From contig NZ_BDJC01000010.1 of NCBI RefSeq assembly GCF_002005565.1, forward strand, positions 92,325 through 156,324: a stretch of DNA of 64,000 bases, given 5' to 3'. Positions within the stretch are counted from its first letter, which is position 1. Every line of letters starts with the position of its first letter. The notes beneath the pieces are model-generated. The model searched no databases. It saw only the letters and a program-made list of their open reading frames with translations, and was not told the origin of the DNA. The DNA is from Streptomyces sp. JHA26 (GTDB lineage: Bacteria; Actinomycetota; Actinomycetes; Streptomycetales; Streptomycetaceae). Below, piece after piece: positions 9,744 through 18,896 of this stretch. The position numbers and the translations under genes were made by a program.

Positions 9744-10124
9744 GTTCGAAGGTCCCCTCGCTCACGGGCCTCACAGCTCACGGCCACCTCCAGGGCGCTG
9801 CAGTCCGGGAAGGCGGTCCGCCGGCCTCCGGCACGAAGAGAGCATAGTAACCGAGCGTGACAGCGGGAGAGGAGGGCTCGGGCCGTCGCGCCGACGGCCG
9901 CCGGGCTTCTCCGCCTCCCGCATGATCGAGGCGGGCGCGGTGGTGCCGCTCCGGCCGGCTCCGTTCCCGGGTGCAGGAGGACCCGTGCCCTCCCGGGGAA
10001 CACGGCTCCGTGTGCGTCCGACGCCGCCCGTCCGTTTTCGGCGGTCTTTTCGGCACACGGGCGGCGTCGGGCGGCCCGGAGGGGGAAGGCGCACTGCAGT
10101 GGACGAGCCAGGGAGGGCTTTGCA
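9744..10124. other. gene-free region between divergent genes
   Basis: A 381-bp divergent intergenic region. On the minus strand TACTAT (ATAGTA at 9844-9849 forward) is a possible -10 for the HipA-like gene, but I see no matching -35. The rest is GC-rich apart from the inverted repeat at 10018-10070. Confidence 0.5.
10018..10070. repeat. long-loop inverted repeat upstream of the HATPase gene
   Basis: CCGACGCCGCCCGT (10018-10031) and ACGGGCGGCGTCGG (10057-10070) are a perfect 14-bp pair. The 25-nt loop holds two copies of TTTTCGGC. No gene on the plus strand ends nearby, so this is not an obvious terminator; it may be a leader hairpin or an operator. Confidence 0.55.
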
Positions 10125-10550
10125 GTGGAAGACGATTCCTCGCTCCGGGCGGTGGGCTGGGCGCGGTCGCTGCCGATGGACACCAGTCCCAAGGAGGCGC
10201 GCGACTGGGCCTTGCACCACCTGCGGTCCCTGCCGTGGACCGACCGTGCTCCCCAGACGGTGGACGATGTCCTGCTGACCGTCTCGGAACTGGTCACCAA
10301 CGCCCACGTGCACGCCCACTCCCACGCCCAGCTGGTGATGACCTGGGACGGGAGGTGCCTGCACGTCGCCGTCCACGACGCCTCCACCACGCTGCCCACC
10401 CAGCGGGCCGCGACCACCGACCAGCCCGGGGGGCGGGGCATGCTCCTGGTCGACGCCCTGACCGACAGCTGGGAGGCCCGCCCCTGCCCCCACGGCAAGA
10501 CGGTCATCGCCTGTTTCCATCCGCCGGCCGAGGTCCAGGAGCCCTGCTGA
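10125..10550 (+). CDS. RsbW-like ATP-binding protein (HATPase_c_2)
   Basis: Encodes 141 residues from a GTG at 10125, 7 nt after GGGAGGG. It is a GHKL ATPase domain of the anti-sigma/serine-kinase type. VLLTVSELVTNAHVHAHS is the N-box, VAVHDAS contains the Asp of the next box, and GGRGMLLVDALTDSW is the glycine box. Such proteins bind or phosphorylate anti-sigma antagonists. No sigma factor or antagonist is adjacent. The next gene ends in a homologous domain with the same ATT-GGRG-L-KTV order, so the two may be duplicates working on a shared partner. Confidence 0.85.
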   Translation: MEDDSSLRAVGWARSLPMDTSPKEARDWALHHLRSLPWTDRAPQTVDDVLLTVSELVTNAHVHAHSHAQLVMTWDGRCLHVAVHDASTTLPTQRAATTDQPGGRGMLLVDALTDSWEARPCPHGKTVIACFHPPAEVQEPC

Positions 10551-10642
10551 CACCCGCGTGACGCGCGGGAACCCACGGGTCGCGGTCCCGGGAGGGCGCC
10601 CGCAGCAGGCGGATGCCCCGTTTGCCCGCTTACCCTGATTCT

Positions 10643-13486
10643 GTGGAGCCGCATGCACCTCCCCCGGACAGCGGTCACGACGGCCCGGAGCCGCCGGCCG
10701 CCGGGGTACGTCCGGAGATCCTCGCCTCCTGGCAGCGCTCGCAGTCGCTCGGCATCGACCAGGAGAAGGCCGCCCTGCCGGTCGAGAGCGACCTGAACCC
10801 CGACTCCCGGCTGCTCAGGGCCGCCACGCCGGTGCTGGAACGCCTGTACGAACAGCTCTCGGGCGTGCCGGCGACCGTGGCGCTGGCCGACTCGCGGGCG
10901 ATCATCGTGGACCGGTGGGGCGACCCCGCGGGGCTGAGGCTGATGGACGCCGCCTCCCTGGTGCCGGGCGCCAACGTCGACGAGCGGTTCATGGGGACCA
11001 GCAGCGTCAGCATGGTGCTGAGCACCAGGGCGCCGTTCGTGGTCGTCGGCCACGAGCACTTCCTGCACGACCTCAAGGAGCTGACCTGCATGGCCGCGCC
11101 GGTGCGCGACCCGGTGGGCGGCGCCGTACGGGGCGCGGTCAACCTCTCCGTGCCCCGGGAGCTGGCCGACCCCCGCATGGCGCTGGTCCTGCAGGAGGCC
11201 ACCGAACGCATCGGGGAGCGCCTGCTGGAGCTGGGGACGGCCCGCGAGGCCGAGCTGATGCGCTCCTTCCACCGGGCCAGGGAACGCGGTGGGCACGCCG
11301 AGCTGCACCTCGGCTCGGGAGAGCTGTCCCGGCTCGGCAAACCGCCGCCGCAGCTGGCCTCGCAGGAACGGTCGCTGCTGCTGGAGCGGGCCGTCGAGCT
11401 GATCTCCTCGACCGGTGAGGCGTTCACGGAGGTCCCGCTCGCGGGCGGTCGCGTGGCCGTGCTGCGCCGCCGGGAGCTGCACCACGGCGACGCGGAGGGC
11501 GCGGCGGTCGAGGTCAGCTTCGAGGACGCCCGCGGCACGGGGACGGCGGCCCCGGCCACCGCGACGACCCCGGCCACCGCGTCGGCCCCCGACGGCCGTC
11601 ACGTGCCCCTTCTGGACCGTCCCACCGGGGCGGCGGAGGCGGAAGCGCCCGACGAGACGGCGCAGCCGCAGGCCGCCGGACCGGCCGACGCGTGGCTGCT
11701 GCTGGTGGGCGAGCCGGGCGTCGGCCGGCTCGCCGCCGAGGCGCGCGGGCGGCTGTCCCTGCTGAACGAGGCGGGCACCGGGCTCGGCACCACCCTGGAC
11801 ATGCGGCGCACCGCCGAGGAACTGGCGGAGATCACCGTGCCGCGCTTCGCCGACCTGGTCGTCGTCGACCTGGTGGAGAGCGTCCTGGCGGGCGAGGAGC
11901 CACCCCCCGGACGGCTGTCCCCCGACGTGACGCTGCGCCGGGTGGCCGCCTGGGCGGGCGAGGACGCCGGCGGCGCCCCGGCCGGCGGCGTGGACGAGCC
12001 GGCCGGCTACCCCGCCGGTACTCCCCAGGCCCGGTGTCTGGAGACCGGGCGGCCGGTCATGGACTCGGTGATGACCGCCGCCCTGGCCGGGCACCCGGCC
12101 GACCGGGTGCACCCCGTCGCCCTGCTCGGCGAGGGCGTGCACTCCTACCTGGGCGCCCCGCTGTCCGCCCGGGGGTCCGTCCTGGGCCTGGCGGGCTTCT
12201 ACCGCCGCGGCAGGACGCGGCCGTACGAGCAGGACGACCTGACGCTGGCGGGCGAGCTGGCGGCCCGTGCCGCGATCAGCGTGGACAACGCCCGCCGCTA
12301 CCGCCGGGAGCACCACGCCTCCCTCACCCTGCAGCGCAGTCTGCTGCCGCACGCCCTGCCCCGGCTGGGGACCGTCGACCTCGCCTCCCGCTACCTGCCC
12401 GCGGACGCCAGGGCGGGCGTGGGCGGGGACTGGTTCGACGTGATCCCGCTGTCCGGGATGCGCGTGGCGCTGGTCGTCGGGGACGTACCCGGAAACGGTC
12501 TGCAGGCCGCGGCGACCATGGGCCGGCTGCGTACGGCGGTGCGGACGCTGGCCGGACAGGACCTGCTGCCCGAGGAGGTGCTGGCCCACCTGGACGACCT
12601 GGTCAGCCGCACCCACGACGAGGCGGCCGACGAACAGGACCCCGCGACCGGGACGACCCTCCTGTACGTGGTGTACGACCCGGTGACGTGCAGTTGCACC
12701 GCCGCACGGGCCGGTCATCCGCCGCCCGCCGTGCTGACGCCGGGCGGCCGGGCGCGGCTGCTCGACCTGCCGGCCGGCCCGCCCCTGGGGCTCGGCGGGA
12801 TCCAGCCGTACGAGTCCGCCGTCGTCGACCTGCCCTCGGACAGTCTGCTGGCGATGTACACCGACGGCCTGCTCAAGGAGGACCGCGGCTACGGGGACAC
12901 CGACGCGCGCACCGGACGGCTGCTGGCCTCGCTGGACGGCGCCGGTCCGGCGCTGGAGGACGTCTGCGACCGGATCACGGGCACCCTCCTGCCCGGCGGT
13001 CCGTACGACGACGTGGCCCTCCTGCTGGCCCGGGTGCACGCGCTGCCCGAGGACCGGGTGGCGTCCTGGGAGTTCCCGTCCGACTCCTCGGTCGTGGCGC
13101 GGGCCAGGGCGCTCACCCGCGCCCAGCTCGCCGCCTGGGGCATGCGGGAGCTGGACTTCAACACCGGGCTGGTGGTCAGCGAGCTGGTCACCAATGCCGT
13201 GCGGTACGGCAGCCAGGGGCCGGTGTGCCTGCGGCTGCTGCGCGACGACTCGCTGATCTGCGAGGTCTCCGACCGCAGCAACACCTCCCCGCGCATCCGG
13301 CGGGCGGCCACGACCGAGGAGGGCGGGCGCGGCCTGTTCCTGGTGGCGCAGTTCACCAAGAGCTGGGGCGCCCGCTACACGCCGCAGGGCAAGACGGTGT
13401 GGGCCGAGCAGGTGCCGCAGCGGGGGCGGGCCGGGGCGGAACCGGACGAGCAGGCGCTGCTGGCCATGTTCGACGATCCCGGCTGA
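10643..13486 (+). CDS. multidomain GAF / SpoIIE phosphatase / HATPase regulator
   Basis: Encodes 947 residues. The first part (about 20-230) is a GAF region like those at the N-terminus of AcoR/DhaR regulators (VRPEILASWQRSQSLGID, DERFMGTSSVS). A second GAF covers about 370-550. A SpoIIE/RsbU-type PP2C phosphatase covers about 555-790 (VGGDWFDVIPL, GDVPGNG, YTDGLLKE, DDVALLL). A GHKL ATPase covers about 805-930. The usual GDxxGHG His is Asn. I chose the GTG at 10643 because TACCCT lies 6 nt before it, fitting a leaderless transcript; an in-frame ATG at 10613 adds ten residues. One chain thus carries both phosphatase and kinase parts of a partner-switch. Confidence 0.88.
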   Translation: MEPHAPPPDSGHDGPEPPAAGVRPEILASWQRSQSLGIDQEKAALPVESDLNPDSRLLRAATPVLERLYEQLSGVPATVALADSRAIIVDRWGDPAGLRLMDAASLVPGANVDERFMGTSSVSMVLSTRAPFVVVGHEHFLHDLKELTCMAAPVRDPVGGAVRGAVNLSVPRELADPRMALVLQEATERIGERLLELGTAREAELMRSFHRARERGGHAELHLGSGELSRLGKPPPQLASQERSLLLERAVELISSTGEAFTEVPLAGGRVAVLRRRELHHGDAEGAAVEVSFEDARGTGTAAPATATTPATASAPDGRHVPLLDRPTGAAEAEAPDETAQPQAAGPADAWLLLVGEPGVGRLAAEARGRLSLLNEAGTGLGTTLDMRRTAEELAEITVPRFADLVVVDLVESVLAGEEPPPGRLSPDVTLRRVAAWAGEDAGGAPAGGVDEPAGYPAGTPQARCLETGRPVMDSVMTAALAGHPADRVHPVALLGEGVHSYLGAPLSARGSVLGLAGFYRRGRTRPYEQDDLTLAGELAARAAISVDNARRYRREHHASLTLQRSLLPHALPRLGTVDLASRYLPADARAGVGGDWFDVIPLSGMRVALVVGDVPGNGLQAAATMGRLRTAVRTLAGQDLLPEEVLAHLDDLVSRTHDEAADEQDPATGTTLLYVVYDPVTCSCTAARAGHPPPAVLTPGGRARLLDLPAGPPLGLGGIQPYESAVVDLPSDSLLAMYTDGLLKEDRGYGDTDARTGRLLASLDGAGPALEDVCDRITGTLLPGGPYDDVALLLARVHALPEDRVASWEFPSDSSVVARARALTRAQLAAWGMRELDFNTGLVVSELVTNAVRYGSQGPVCLRLLRDDSLICEVSDRSNTSPRIRRAATTEEGGRGLFLVAQFTKSWGARYTPQGKTVWAEQVPQRGRAGAEPDEQALLAMFDDPG

Positions 13487-13529
13487 CCCGCCGGCCGGAC
13501 GTGTCCCGCGTGACGTCCGCGGGGCGCCC

Positions 13530-15089
13530 TCACCGCCCGCCGGGGCGGAGGTCCGGTACGGCAGCGGACCGCAGGGGGTTCGGCAGCGGCCGGTAGCGTG
13601 CGGCGGCGCCGTCCGCGCCCGTCCAGCGCAGCAGGAGGTTCGTCTTCGCGGGCAGCGTCGGCGCGGTGAGCAGGGCCGGGATCTCGGGAAGGTCGTGGCG
13701 GGCCAGGGCGGCGCGGAGGGCGGGCCGCGGGTCGAAGCGCGGGTGGTGGTCGGCGAGGGCGCCGGCGATCTCCAGCAGGTGGTTGACGACCAGGCAGTAC
13801 ACCAGCCGTTCCCAGCCGGCCGCGCGGGGCGTGTCCGGCAGGAGTCTGACGCCCTCGGCGTCCCGGAAGAGGGCCTGCACCGGAGTGCCGTCCCCGTCCA
13901 CGGCGACCAGCGTGTTCTGCAGGTGCGCCTCCAGGACGACGCCGTCGTCGGCGAAGGCGGTCAGGACGGGCGGGACGACGGCGTGGAGGTACGCCTCCCA
14001 CCAGCCCGCCGGGTCCGGGGCGGCCGTCAGCGGGTCGCCGGGGAAGCCCTCCACGAGGGCCGCGGCGAGCAGTGGGGTCGCGCCGGGCAGCAGGCGGGTG
14101 CGCAGGCCGTCGCGGACGACGACGGCGAGTTCCTCGAAGGCGAAGTCGGCGGTGCGGTACCCGCGGTCGGCGAGCCAGACCGCCGGGGGGCCGATCGCCT
14201 CGAAGGCCTCCGTGACCGCCGTGTCGGTGCGGCGCAGTCCCAGCAGGTCGTGGCGCCACAGGCGGCGGACGTCGTTGGTGATGCGCACGTCGAGGCTGAA
14301 CTTCAGGAACAGGTCCTGTTCCGGAGGCCGCTCGGGCGCGTACACCGTGCGGACGGCCGCCGTGGGCCACACCGGGAACGCGGTCGTGCCCAGCCGGATC
14401 AGCCGTCCGTCGGCGAAGGCCGGGGCGAGGGCCGTCGCCGTCAGGTCGAGCTGCCAGGGGTGGGCGGGCAGCAGGCGGTAGCCGGACGGGGCTTCTCCGA
14501 GGGCGTCCAGGGCGGTGGTGTCGCCCTCCTCGACGACCGTGTCCGCGCGCACGGCGAGCAGCGTCAGCGGGAACCGGGCGTGCGCCTCCGGCGCGTAGGG
14601 AAGCCAGCCGGTGTGCGGGCCGCCGCCGCGCGCCTTGGGGGCGGGGTGGTGGGTGTGGCCGGTGAGCAGGGACTGTTCGGAGCGCAGGTACGGGTCGCCG
14701 GGCGGGACCGCCCCCGCGCGTGCCGTCAGGAGCGCGGCGACCGCGTCCCGGCTGTCGGTCATCTCGGTGGGCAGTTCGTGGTTGGGCAGGCCGGTGTGGC
14801 GGTGCAGTTCCTCGGCGACGAGTTTCACCAGTTCGGCGTGGCCGACGCGGTGCCAGCCGTCCGCCGTGCGCACCTCCGGCTCGGCGGGGCGCCGGCCGCC
14901 GCGGACCCGGAGCAGCCGGCCGCCGGGCAGCCGGTGGACCGGGCGGCCGCCGGAGGGCGGGCACGGTTCGGCCACCTCGCGCAGCAGGCAGTTCAGCAGC
15001 GGTACCGCCGCGTAGGCGTCGGCGCGTTCCGCGATGTCGTCCGGGACGGCGGTGCCGGAGGGCGGGGGCAGGAGATCCACGCGTTCCAC
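13530..15089 (-). CDS. IucA/IucC-family siderophore synthetase
   Basis: Encodes 519 residues from a GTG at 15089 with AGGGAA just upstream. Features of NRPS-independent siderophore (NIS) synthetases are the LLTGHTHHPAPKARGG nucleotide-binding motif, LLPAHPWQ, LKFSLDVRITNDVRR and VVLEAHLQNTLV. These enzymes adenylate a carboxylate such as citrate or succinate and couple it to an amine or alcohol. It is divergent from a second family member 115 bp away. No transporter, decarboxylase, monooxygenase or iron-box-like operator is visible nearby, so the product cannot be named. Confidence 0.88.
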   Translation of the reverse strand: MERVDLLPPPSGTAVPDDIAERADAYAAVPLLNCLLREVAEPCPPSGGRPVHRLPGGRLLRVRGGRRPAEPEVRTADGWHRVGHAELVKLVAEELHRHTGLPNHELPTEMTDSRDAVAALLTARAGAVPPGDPYLRSEQSLLTGHTHHPAPKARGGGPHTGWLPYAPEAHARFPLTLLAVRADTVVEEGDTTALDALGEAPSGYRLLPAHPWQLDLTATALAPAFADGRLIRLGTTAFPVWPTAAVRTVYAPERPPEQDLFLKFSLDVRITNDVRRLWRHDLLGLRRTDTAVTEAFEAIGPPAVWLADRGYRTADFAFEELAVVVRDGLRTRLLPGATPLLAAALVEGFPGDPLTAAPDPAGWWEAYLHAVVPPVLTAFADDGVVLEAHLQNTLVAVDGDGTPVQALFRDAEGVRLLPDTPRAAGWERLVYCLVVNHLLEIAGALADHHPRFDPRPALRAALARHDLPEIPALLTAPTLPAKTNLLLRWTGADGAAARYRPLPNPLRSAAVPDLRPGGR

Positions 15090-15204
15090 TCGTTCCCTAC
15101 GGTCTGAAAGGGCGGAGACGATCAGTATGTCTGTCGTGGTCCCTTCGTCGTGACGTCCCGCGCGTACGCGACTCGTTCCCGCCCCGTACCCGAGGAGCCC
15201 GCCC

Positions 15205-16707
15205 GTGTACCGTCCCGCCACCGCCGAGGCCGAGGTCGCCGACGAACTGGCCGTCGTCCGGCCCGGTCTGCTCCCCCGGTACGCGGCCGGGCTGCCCGGT
15301 GCCCGCGCGGCCGTGCTGACCCGGCTGTGGCGGGCGCTCGCGCACGAGCCGCTGCCGTGGATCACCGTCCGGGAGCCCGTGCGGGACGGGCTCGTGCTGC
15401 GCCTGGCGGACGGACGTCGGCTGTACGGTCCGGCCGCGGATCCGTACCGCACGTCCGCGTACGTCACCGCCGTACGGCTCGACGGGACGCCGTACGACGA
15501 TCCCGCGCGTCTGATGGCGGATCTCGCCGTACCGCACTCCGCGGGTTTCGCCGCCGAACTCGGCCACAGCGCGGCGTCGTTGGCGCTGTCGCGGACGAGC
15601 CGGGAGAATCACCCGGACGAGTGGCCGGACAGTGACCGGGGCTGGGAGCAGCGGGTGGTCGACGGCCATCCGTTCCACCCCAACTGCCGTGCGCGGCCGG
15701 GCTTCTCGGTGGCCGAGCAGCTCGCCTACGGGCCCGAGCACGGGCCGGTCGTGGAACTGGGTCTGGTGCCGGTCCCGGCAGCGGGGTGCCTGGTGACGGG
15801 CACGTGGCCGCGGGAGTTGCGGGACGGGGGGCGGTTGCTGCTGCCGGTGCATCCGTGGCAGGCGGCGCACGTGCTGAAGCGGACGGGCGGGGGAACGACG
15901 CTGGCCGCGCACCCGCTGATGTCCCTGCGCACGCTCGCCGTGCCCGGTGGTCCGCACGTGAAGACCGCGTTGAGCGCGCGGCTGACGTCCTCGGTGCGGG
16001 ACATCTCCGTCGCCTCGGTCGCCGCGTCGGACACCCTGTCGGCCTTCGGCCGGGCGCTGGCGGCGCGCACGGACGGGCTGCTGGAGGTCACCCGTACCCT
16101 GGGCGCGGCCACCGCGCACTCCCCCGACCTGGCCGCCGTCCTGCGCGAGCCGCCCCGGGCGTACGCGGCCGCCGGCGAGCACGTCGTCCCGGTGGCGGCG
16201 CTGGCGACCACCGGGCTGCCCCGGTCCCCCGCGTGGCTGGCCGGCCTCGCGCGTCTGTGCCTGACCGTGGGACTGGGTCTGCTCGAACGGGGCGTGGCGC
16301 TGGAGGCGCACGGTCAGAACCTGCTCGTGGTGCTCTCGGCGTCGGGCGAGCCGCTGCGCCTGGTCTACCGCGACCTGGCCGACATCCGCGTCAGTCCGGC
16401 CCGCCTCGCCCGGCACGGCGTGCCGGCCCCGGACCTGCCCGCGCGCATGCTCACCGACGATCCGGTGGCCCTGCGCCGCAAGCTGTTCGGTTCGCTGGTC
16501 GCCGGGGCCCTCGCCGACGCGGCGGGGTCGGGGGCGGCGCTGGGCGCGGCCCTGGAAGCGGCCCTCAATGAACTGCCGCCCACGCCGGACCTGGTGGCGC
16601 TGCGCGAGGAGCCGCTGCCGGTGAAGGCGCTGACGCTGATGCGCATGTCGCCGGGGACCGGCGGGGACATGTGGACGGATCTGCCCAATCCCCTGCACGC
16701 GAGGTGA
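15205..16707 (+). CDS. IucA/IucC-family siderophore synthetase
   Basis: Encodes 500 residues from a GTG at 15205, with GAGGAG about 9 nt upstream. The NIS synthetase motifs are clear: VVDGHPFHPNCRARPGFS, LLLPVHPWQ, KTALSARLTSSVRDIS and GVALEAHGQNLLVVL. In the first motif the usual Lys is Arg (NCRAR). It differs strongly from the divergent neighbour, so the two probably act in successive or different couplings rather than as recent duplicates. The stop codon lies 62 bp before the VWA gene. Confidence 0.88.
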   Translation: MYRPATAEAEVADELAVVRPGLLPRYAAGLPGARAAVLTRLWRALAHEPLPWITVREPVRDGLVLRLADGRRLYGPAADPYRTSAYVTAVRLDGTPYDDPARLMADLAVPHSAGFAAELGHSAASLALSRTSRENHPDEWPDSDRGWEQRVVDGHPFHPNCRARPGFSVAEQLAYGPEHGPVVELGLVPVPAAGCLVTGTWPRELRDGGRLLLPVHPWQAAHVLKRTGGGTTLAAHPLMSLRTLAVPGGPHVKTALSARLTSSVRDISVASVAASDTLSAFGRALAARTDGLLEVTRTLGAATAHSPDLAAVLREPPRAYAAAGEHVVPVAALATTGLPRSPAWLAGLARLCLTVGLGLLERGVALEAHGQNLLVVLSASGEPLRLVYRDLADIRVSPARLARHGVPAPDLPARMLTDDPVALRRKLFGSLVAGALADAAGSGAALGAALEAALNELPPTPDLVALREEPLPVKALTLMRMSPGTGGDMWTDLPNPLHAR

Positions 16708-16769
16708 CGTTGCGGCGTCCACGGGGTCTCGTTTTGGATCGCGGCAGTCCCGGTCAATAGGATCCGCCG

Positions 16770-18044
16770 ATGATCACAAGAAAACGGCTGGCGGCGGGCG
16801 TGTGCGCCCTGCTCGCCGCGCTGACGGCCGGGATCGCCCTGCCGGCCGGTGCTGTTGCCGGTGAACCCACGGGCGAGGACGCGCCGAAGGTCGACCTCGT
16901 GCTCGACGTCAGCGGTTCGATGCGCACCCGGGACATCGACGGCGGCACGCGGATGGCCGCGGCGAAGCAGGCGTTCAACGAGGTGCTCGACGCGACGCCC
17001 GAGGAGGTGCAGCTGGGCATCCGGACCCTCGGTGCCGACTACCCCGGTGACGACCGCAGAACGGGCTGCAAGGACACCGCGCAGCTCTACCCGGTCGGTC
17101 CGCTGGACCGCACCGAGGCCAAGACGGCGGTGGCGACCCTGTCGCCCACCGGCTGGACGCCGATCGGGCCCGCGCTGCTGAAGGCGGCCGACGACCTCGA
17201 CGGCGGGAACGGGTCCAAGCGGATCGTGCTGATCAGCGACGGCGAGGACACCTGCGCCCCGCTCGACCCGTGCGAGGTGGCCCGCGAGATAGCCGCCAAG
17301 GGCATCGGGCTGACCATCGACACCCTCGGCCTGGTCCCCAACACCAAGATGCGGCAGCAGCTCAGCTGCATCGCCGAGGCGACCGGCGGCACCTACACCT
17401 CCGTGGAGCACACCGACGAACTCACCGACAAGGTGAACCAGTTGGTCGACCGCGCGGCCGACCCGGTGGTGACGCCGGTCGCCGTCGAGGGCGCGGACGC
17501 GTGCGCGAAGGCGCCGACGCTGAAGTCGGGGCTGTACACCGACCGCGAGGAGTTCGGGAAGCAGCGCTGGTACCGGGTGGACGTGCTGCCCGGCGAGGAG
17601 CTGCGCGCCTCCGTGAGCGTGTCCGCCGACCGGGCCGTGAACCCGTCCTACGGCGTGCTGCTGCGGGCGGTCACGGTGCACGGCCGGGAGATCGTGCGCG
17701 GCGAGGCGGCGGACAACGGCCGTACGGACGTGGTCTCGACCGGTCTGCGCTACCCGAAGCCGGAGACCGACGACGCGGACACGGACGAGCCGGCCGCGGA
17801 GACCGTCTGCCTGCAGGTCACCCACTCCTTCTCCGTCGCGTCCGGCGTGAAGACCACTCCCGGTCTGCCGCTGGAGCTGACGGTCGACGTCGTCGACGGC
17901 CCGAGCCAGGCCGACGACGTGGCCGCGTTCGGCCTCGGGCGCGGCTGGTGGCTGCTGGGCGTGCTGGTACTCGTCGGCTTCCTCGCCGGTCTGCTGTGGG
18001 GCTGGCTGTCGCGCTGGCGGTTCGCGGTCTGGAGGACCAACTGA
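16770..18044 (+). CDS. secreted von Willebrand factor A protein with C-terminal membrane anchor
   Basis: Encodes 424 residues. A signal peptide (about 1-30) is followed by a VWA domain at about 40-220. The MIDAS motif is DVSGSM, with the threonine in SPTGWTPIGPAL and the aspartate in LISDGEDTC. A beta-rich region follows (about 240-380), then one transmembrane helix (WWLLGVLVLVGFLAGLLWGW) and a short basic tail. It is likely a cell-surface metal-dependent adhesion or scaffold protein. The stop overlaps the next start (TGATG), so the two are translationally coupled. Confidence 0.88.
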   Translation: MITRKRLAAGVCALLAALTAGIALPAGAVAGEPTGEDAPKVDLVLDVSGSMRTRDIDGGTRMAAAKQAFNEVLDATPEEVQLGIRTLGADYPGDDRRTGCKDTAQLYPVGPLDRTEAKTAVATLSPTGWTPIGPALLKAADDLDGGNGSKRIVLISDGEDTCAPLDPCEVAREIAAKGIGLTIDTLGLVPNTKMRQQLSCIAEATGGTYTSVEHTDELTDKVNQLVDRAADPVVTPVAVEGADACAKAPTLKSGLYTDREEFGKQRWYRVDVLPGEELRASVSVSADRAVNPSYGVLLRAVTVHGREIVRGEAADNGRTDVVSTGLRYPKPETDDADTDEPAAETVCLQVTHSFSVASGVKTTPGLPLELTVDVVDGPSQADDVAAFGLGRGWWLLGVLVLVGFLAGLLWGWLSRWRFAVWRTN

Positions 18045-18844
18045 TGCGTATCACTCGAGCGTTGAGTGCCGCCGTGCTGCTGCTCGGCCTCGCCGCGGCA
18101 CCCGCGGCGGCCGACTCCTCGCCCTCCGCGGATCCGTCGGACAAGGGCGGCGCGCCGACCGCGGCGGGCACGTCCTTCCGCACGGCGACGGAGATCGAGC
18201 AGGGGCAGCGGGCCACGGCGAACGCCTCCGCGGGCGACTACCTGTACTGGTCGTTCCCGGCGGACGCGCGGCAGCGGCCGACCGTGAAGGCCACGGTGAA
18301 GCTGCCCGGGACGCACGCCGCCCAGACCTGGCGGATCGACGTGTACGACGGTCTGCGCCGCCGCCAGGCCTGCCAGTGGGGCGCGCAGACCCGCACGGCG
18401 CCCGAGGGCACGCCCTCCGTGGAGCTGGCGTGCGTGCTGCGCACGGTCCGCGCCTGGTCCGAGCCGTGGGCGAACGACCCGCTGCCGGGCACGTACTACG
18501 TCCGGCTGACGGTGGTGAACCTGCCGACGTCCGACCTCGGCGTGCCGGTCGGCGCCGAGGTCCGGGTCGACTCGAAGGACATGGGCGGAGCGGCCGCCGT
18601 CGACGGCTCGCTGGCCGAGCCGCTGGTGCCGGGCGTCGCGATGACGTCCGGGCGGGACGACGACGCGGAGCGCGGCGCGGTGCTGTCCGCGATCGAGCCC
18701 GAGGACGGCTGGTCGTCGGGGTGGTGGTCCGACCGGTGGGTGTGGACCGGGATCGGTGCCGTGCTGGCCGCGCTGGCGGGCATCGGCGGGTACGCGCTGA
18801 CGCGGGGTTCCGGACGCCCGTCGCGGGTGCCGCCGGGCGCCTGA
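18044..18844 (+). CDS. secreted membrane-anchored protein coupled to the VWA protein
   Basis: Encodes 266 residues. It has a signal peptide (ALSAAVLLLGLAAAPAAA), a beta-rich extracellular part resembling the C-terminal half of the VWA partner (GDYLYWSFPADARQRPTVKATV), and a C-terminal helix (WVWTGIGAVLAALAGIGGYAL). Two Cys are in the middle region. The start overlaps the VWA stop codon, which implies stoichiometric production and probably a complex. The function is unknown. Confidence 0.82.
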   Translation: MRITRALSAAVLLLGLAAAPAAADSSPSADPSDKGGAPTAAGTSFRTATEIEQGQRATANASAGDYLYWSFPADARQRPTVKATVKLPGTHAAQTWRIDVYDGLRRRQACQWGAQTRTAPEGTPSVELACVLRTVRAWSEPWANDPLPGTYYVRLTVVNLPTSDLGVPVGAEVRVDSKDMGGAAAVDGSLAEPLVPGVAMTSGRDDDAERGAVLSAIEPEDGWSSGWWSDRWVWTGIGAVLAALAGIGGYALTRGSGRPSRVPPGA

Positions 18845-18854
18845 GCGCCAGTCA

Positions 18855-18889
18855 GGAGGCCCGTTCCCGACGAAAGGGAGCGGGCCTCC
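18855..18889 (+). terminator. terminator after the VWA operon
   Basis: GGAGGCCCGTTCCC pairs with GGGAGCGGGCCTCC, with one T-G wobble and a short loop, just after the stop codon. It lies between convergent genes and may act both ways. Confidence 0.7.
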
Positions 18890-18896
18890 CGGCGTT

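Noticed and set aside
9844..9849. Promoter for the HipA-like gene based on TACTAT
   Set aside because: A good -10 but no acceptable -35 at 16-19 bp, so it is noted only in the intergenic entry.
9737..13039. An 1100-codon minus-strand frame across the HATPase and SpoIIE genes
   Set aside because: The plus strand encodes recognisable GAF, PP2C and HATPase motifs here; the antisense frame has none.
15090..15204. Iron box (DmdR/IdeR operator) between the siderophore synthetases
   Set aside because: I looked for a TTAGGTTAGG-type palindrome on both strands and found none.
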